9,738 nt of DNA from an uncultured Lachnospiraceae bacterium (GTDB lineage: Bacteria; Bacillota; Clostridia; Lachnospirales; Lachnospiraceae): assembly GCA_910586405.1 (NCBI GenBank), contig CAJUII010000112.1:1-9738 (forward strand), written 5' to 3'. The first letter of the stretch is position 1, and each line of letters begins with the position of its first letter. The notes under the pieces were generated by a model that did not search any database, had not been told where the DNA came from, and saw nothing but the letters and a program-made list of their open reading frames with translations. Shown piece after piece: positions 6,568 to 9,738 of this stretch. The position numbers and the translations under genes were made by a program.

Positions 6568-9500
6568 ATGAACAATGATGCGGAAAATAGTATTCGGAAC
6601 AGGGTTCGTTTGGGGCTTCAAGCAGGGAATGGAAGTTTTTTGCTCCTGAGGCATTATAATACTTTTGTGCTATCAGAGAACGGGAAAGCGCAGATTGAGC
6701 GGGAAAATCCAGACATGCTTGTATGTCTGCATAATTTTAAAGTGTCTGATATGGTCAGTGTGTTTGAGCCGTTTCTTGATTTTGCCCGGAGCGCGTTTGG
6801 CCCGCTCTCCGACGGGGAGATCGACAAACTTCTCGATGAATGTAATGTCTATAGTCTGCACAAATCTGTGTTTAAAAGTTTTTTTCAGCATGGGCTGTGC
6901 GTGCGTGAAGAAAACCTCCTCATAGACGAGGTTGCATTTGAGCAGGACAAAATTGCCTCTGCGGTTGTCAATATTGTCTCCCGCCTTGCAGGAGACAGGC
7001 AGGTGGTCTTTCTGCTGAATGATATGCAGTATGCAAACGGTTCTTCCATGCATTTCATTCATAATCTGATTGAGGACAATATGTGTTATAACATCATTGT
7101 CATTGCCACGTATAATGAAGCGAAGGTGCCATTATCCCACATGGAACCGTTGTGGGATAAATTCTACCAATATATATGTGAACAAAAGTTGGTGACAGAG
7201 ACAAGCGCTGGTGTGCTGGGCAGTCCAAATGGCAGTTTTAATGATTTTATTTTCTCGGTTGACCGTCTGGACAGTTATATTGTAAAAATAAACAATCTAT
7301 TATTCTGCCTTGACTTTTTGCAGGCAAACTACTATCTTGAGATCATCTACAAGATGATAACGGTGGAGGAGATCAATATTGCGTGGGATTATAAGTGTGA
7401 GATCATTAAGCTGTATACGCTGGTGTCAATCTATACACAGAATTTTTCCCAAGCACTGCTTCTGTGTGAAAAACTAAAAGAGCTGCGGGGACAGACAAAG
7501 GATTTGTCGCTTGACCATTCATATTACTATTTTATGTGCATGGCGCATATGTATAATGGAAAACTAGATGAGGCGGATAAATACGCTGGAAGATATCTTG
7601 AGATTGCGGTAAAGCAACAGTCGGAATACGATATCTTTATCGCAAAGCTTCTGGGTGTGATGGTGAAGATGTCAGGATGGCATAATATATTTTTCTGTGC
7701 GAATGACATTCCTGTGGACGAAGAAGTTCTGTATATGGCAGAGGAATACCATTTTTGGAATCATTTGGCGCATATCTACGTCTATGCATATGACAATCAG
7801 CCAGCGTTCTTTGCAGATGAAAACTTGATTGAAAGCAGGCTTGAATACTTTAATAAGGGCATCGCGATCATGGAAGCGCTTGGCAATGAATATTTCATGA
7901 TGGAGGCGTATCGCAACAATATTATGATCGCATCCACGAACGGTTATTTTAGGACAGCGAATTACTACTATGAGAAATGTCATGAGCTGGTAAAGGGCAA
8001 GGATGAGTACGAGGAGGCAATGATCTATAATGGTGTCGGTTATATATCGTCAGCAATGGAGGCATATGACAAGGCATTTAACTGCTATAACCGAGCACTG
8101 ACCAGTTTCCTGCAAATGGAAAAAATCGATTATGTGGGTGAGACGCTCTACAATATGGCGATCAACTGCATCATGACGCAGGATTATAAAAATGCTTATG
8201 AGTATTTGGAAATGTCTTTTCGGATTGTAAAGGAAATGAAGATGAACAGCCTTAGGGTGTGCAATATCTCAAAGCTTATGGGGCTTTTGGCGCTGTGCAG
8301 CCACTATATTGGGAACGAACTCAAATGTGCGATTTACATTGAAAAGACAAGACTTTTTCTCGAACATTTAATCGATAAGGAATATGTCGTGAATGAGAAG
8401 GTGATCGTCCATGATTATACTATGTGCAATGATGATCTGTTTATCTATTACTATATCTATGGACTACAGCTTGTGGAGAACGAGGCGTATGAGGAGGCAC
8501 TCAAAAATTTTGAGCTGGCGGAAAGCTGCCTGGATGAGTCCGTTGGGAATCAGTTCTATATTTTTGGTCAATATACGATGGAGTTCGCTCGGCTTTGCCG
8601 GATATTAGGGAATGAAAATGAGGCAGTACGTCAATTGAAGCTTGCAATTGAGTTCTATGATAAGCAGGACTGTCAGGAGAAGGTGGCAGAGCTGACGGCA
8701 GCGCTGTCAGAAGTACCATATGAATATAAGAAGCGCCGTCTGAGTCTGTCGGAGGAATTGAAACAGGAGGTTGACAAGGCGCTTAGACATGCATCTGTAT
8801 TCAAAGAAAATCAAGAACAGCAAAAGCGCATGAACTTTTTGTCTGCATGGCAGAAGATGATCGAGATTGGCGGAAAAACCAAGAAGGAGCTTGTTACGCC
8901 GGCGATCAATGCCTTTGTGCATAATTTTAATATAGACCGACTGATGCTGGTGAAATGCGGCGATAATGGATCAGAGGAGCTTTTTAACAATACAGGGTAT
9001 GCATTTGAGGATGACAGGCGCACACGAATTGAGGGATTTTTCCAGCGAAACAGACTTGGCTTTGCCACCTCTAAGATAAACAATAACTATACGGATTATC
9101 TTGACATCGTCTCACTTTTTTCCAAAAAGAAAGTGTGCTCGATTATGGGACTGCCGTTTTATTATAATGATTCACTCAAGGCAGTCATGGTAGCGTACAT
9201 AGAAATGAAGGATAATTGGCATTCCCCGACAAACAGATATCTGCTGGATGAGAGTGATTATGCTGTGTTTGAATTTTTGATGCGCCAGCTTTTAAGCTCG
9301 ATAGATATGCTCGAGGCAAATGACAAGATTAAGCATATGAATGACAAGCTGAACCATCTGGCAGTCACCGATAAGCTGACAGGACTATTTAACAGAGAAG
9401 GATTTTATGGAAATATCAGCAGAATGATTCGGCGCAGGCGGGAGGCGGGCTTGAAGCTGCCTGTCACAATCATGTACATTGACCTGGATAACTTCAAGTA

Positions 9501-9738
9501 CTATAATGACACCTTTGGGCATGGTGTGGGCGATATCATTCTGACGGGAATGGCAGATATATTTCAAAAAGAGGTTGAGGACAAAGGGTTTGTCACGAGA
9601 TATGGCGGAGATGAATTTTTGATCACGCTCTATTCAGATGATGAGGTCTGTGCCGGACAGCTTGCCAAAGACATTTACGCTCAGGTCGAGCAGCAGGACG
9701 GTTTTTCGGCAGCTGTGCGCAGAAAGCTTGGGAAAAGA
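6568..9738 (+). CDS. Large diguanylate cyclase: STAND-like N-terminus, TPR-like repeats, GAF-like and GGDEF domains (3' partial)
   Basis: An open frame of 1057 codons runs off the right edge without a stop. No signal peptide or TM helix is seen, so it is cytoplasmic. Residues ~1-200 resemble an AAA_16/STAND ATPase: FEPFLDFARSAF, a Walker-B-like VVFLLNDMQYANG (Asp152) and IIVIATYNE, but no normal Walker A lysine. Residues ~270-720 are helical TPR-like repeats. Residues ~757-910 look like a GAF domain, followed by a short coiled coil. The GGDEF domain starts near 930: TDKLTGLFNREGF, Asp972, Asn980 and Asp989 in DLDNFKYYNDTFGHGVGD, and GGDEF at 1013-1017, all residues expected for c-di-GMP synthesis from two GTP. 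The inhibitory RxxD I-site position reads EDKG (1004-1007). The ATG at 6568 follows a weak TGGGG (6555-6559) eight bases upstream, so translational coupling to the DUF5722-like gene 14 bases before is likely. The missing end may hold further domains such as EAL. Confidence 0.9.
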   Translation, partial: MNNDAENSIRNRVRLGLQAGNGSFLLLRHYNTFVLSENGKAQIERENPDMLVCLHNFKVSDMVSVFEPFLDFARSAFGPLSDGEIDKLLDECNVYSLHKSVFKSFFQHGLCVREENLLIDEVAFEQDKIASAVVNIVSRLAGDRQVVFLLNDMQYANGSSMHFIHNLIEDNMCYNIIVIATYNEAKVPLSHMEPLWDKFYQYICEQKLVTETSAGVLGSPNGSFNDFIFSVDRLDSYIVKINNLLFCLDFLQANYYLEIIYKMITVEEINIAWDYKCEIIKLYTLVSIYTQNFSQALLLCEKLKELRGQTKDLSLDHSYYYFMCMAHMYNGKLDEADKYAGRYLEIAVKQQSEYDIFIAKLLGVMVKMSGWHNIFFCANDIPVDEEVLYMAEEYHFWNHLAHIYVYAYDNQPAFFADENLIESRLEYFNKGIAIMEALGNEYFMMEAYRNNIMIASTNGYFRTANYYYEKCHELVKGKDEYEEAMIYNGVGYISSAMEAYDKAFNCYNRALTSFLQMEKIDYVGETLYNMAINCIMTQDYKNAYEYLEMSFRIVKEMKMNSLRVCNISKLMGLLALCSHYIGNELKCAIYIEKTRLFLEHLIDKEYVVNEKVIVHDYTMCNDDLFIYYYIYGLQLVENEAYEEALKNFELAESCLDESVGNQFYIFGQYTMEFARLCRILGNENEAVRQLKLAIEFYDKQDCQEKVAELTAALSEVPYEYKKRRLSLSEELKQEVDKALRHASVFKENQEQQKRMNFLSAWQKMIEIGGKTKKELVTPAINAFVHNFNIDRLMLVKCGDNGSEELFNNTGYAFEDDRRTRIEGFFQRNRLGFATSKINNNYTDYLDIVSLFSKKKVCSIMGLPFYYNDSLKAVMVAYIEMKDNWHSPTNRYLLDESDYAVFEFLMRQLLSSIDMLEANDKIKHMNDKLNHLAVTDKLTGLFNREGFYGNISRMIRRRREAGLKLPVTIMYIDLDNFKYYNDTFGHGVGDIILTGMADIFQKEVEDKGFVTRYGGDEFLITLYSDDEVCAGQLAKDIYAQVEQQDGFSAAVRRKLGKR

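Noticed and set aside
6673..7062. A 129-codon minus-strand frame within the GGDEF gene, and similar frames within the kinase gene.
   Set aside because: They lie wholly inside well-supported genes, lack ribosome binding sites and show no domain features; they are antisense shadows.

Overview
The window looks like chromosomal DNA of a gut-type Firmicute, most likely Lachnospiraceae (Roseburia/Agathobacter/Eubacterium-like). This is inferred from the purine-rich ribosome binding sites, consensus sigma-A promoters, moderate GC content, and the types of histidine kinase, DUF5722-like protein and GGDEF protein present. No rRNA, tRNA, CRISPR array, transposase gene or replication origin was seen. 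All genes I accept are on the + strand.

Layout. (1) Positions 1-904: the end of a phage-type lysis cassette. The last 19 codons of an upstream gene (perhaps a holin) are followed by a GH73-like glucosaminidase endolysin with a peptidoglycan-binding tail, then a perfect 13-bp stem terminator. (2) Positions 905-1361: about 450 bp of AT-rich non-coding DNA where a prophage/host junction would be expected. Its distal part holds an imperfect direct repeat, CTTAA boxes in OmpR-like spacing and a good sigma-A promoter. (3) Positions 1362-4884: a two-component system made of an OmpR/PhoB-type response regulator and an unusual 870-residue, six-TM histidine kinase. The two genes are separated by a 157-bp palindromic, MITE-like element (2088-2244) that would fold end to end in the transcript. 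(4) Positions 4901-9738: a perfect-hexamer promoter (TTGACA-18-TATAAT) drives a two-gene unit. The first gene encodes a secreted DUF5722-like, glycoside-hydrolase-like protein. The second, 14 bp later, encodes a very large cytoplasmic signalling protein that runs off the window: degenerate STAND-ATPase-like N-terminus, TPR-like helical repeats, GAF-like domain and GGDEF domain.

How the parts may work together. The kinase has a large extracellular sensor and signals to the regulator, which probably controls its own promoter through the CTTAA boxes. The downstream pair joins an exported carbohydrate-active-looking protein to an intracellular c-di-GMP synthase with conserved catalytic residues but no inhibitory I-site. 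Co-transcription suggests a link between polysaccharide handling or the cell surface and c-di-GMP signalling. That link is inference. The strongest candidates for something under-described are the STAND-like/TPR/GAF/GGDEF protein with its secreted partner, and the palindromic element placed between regulator and kinase.
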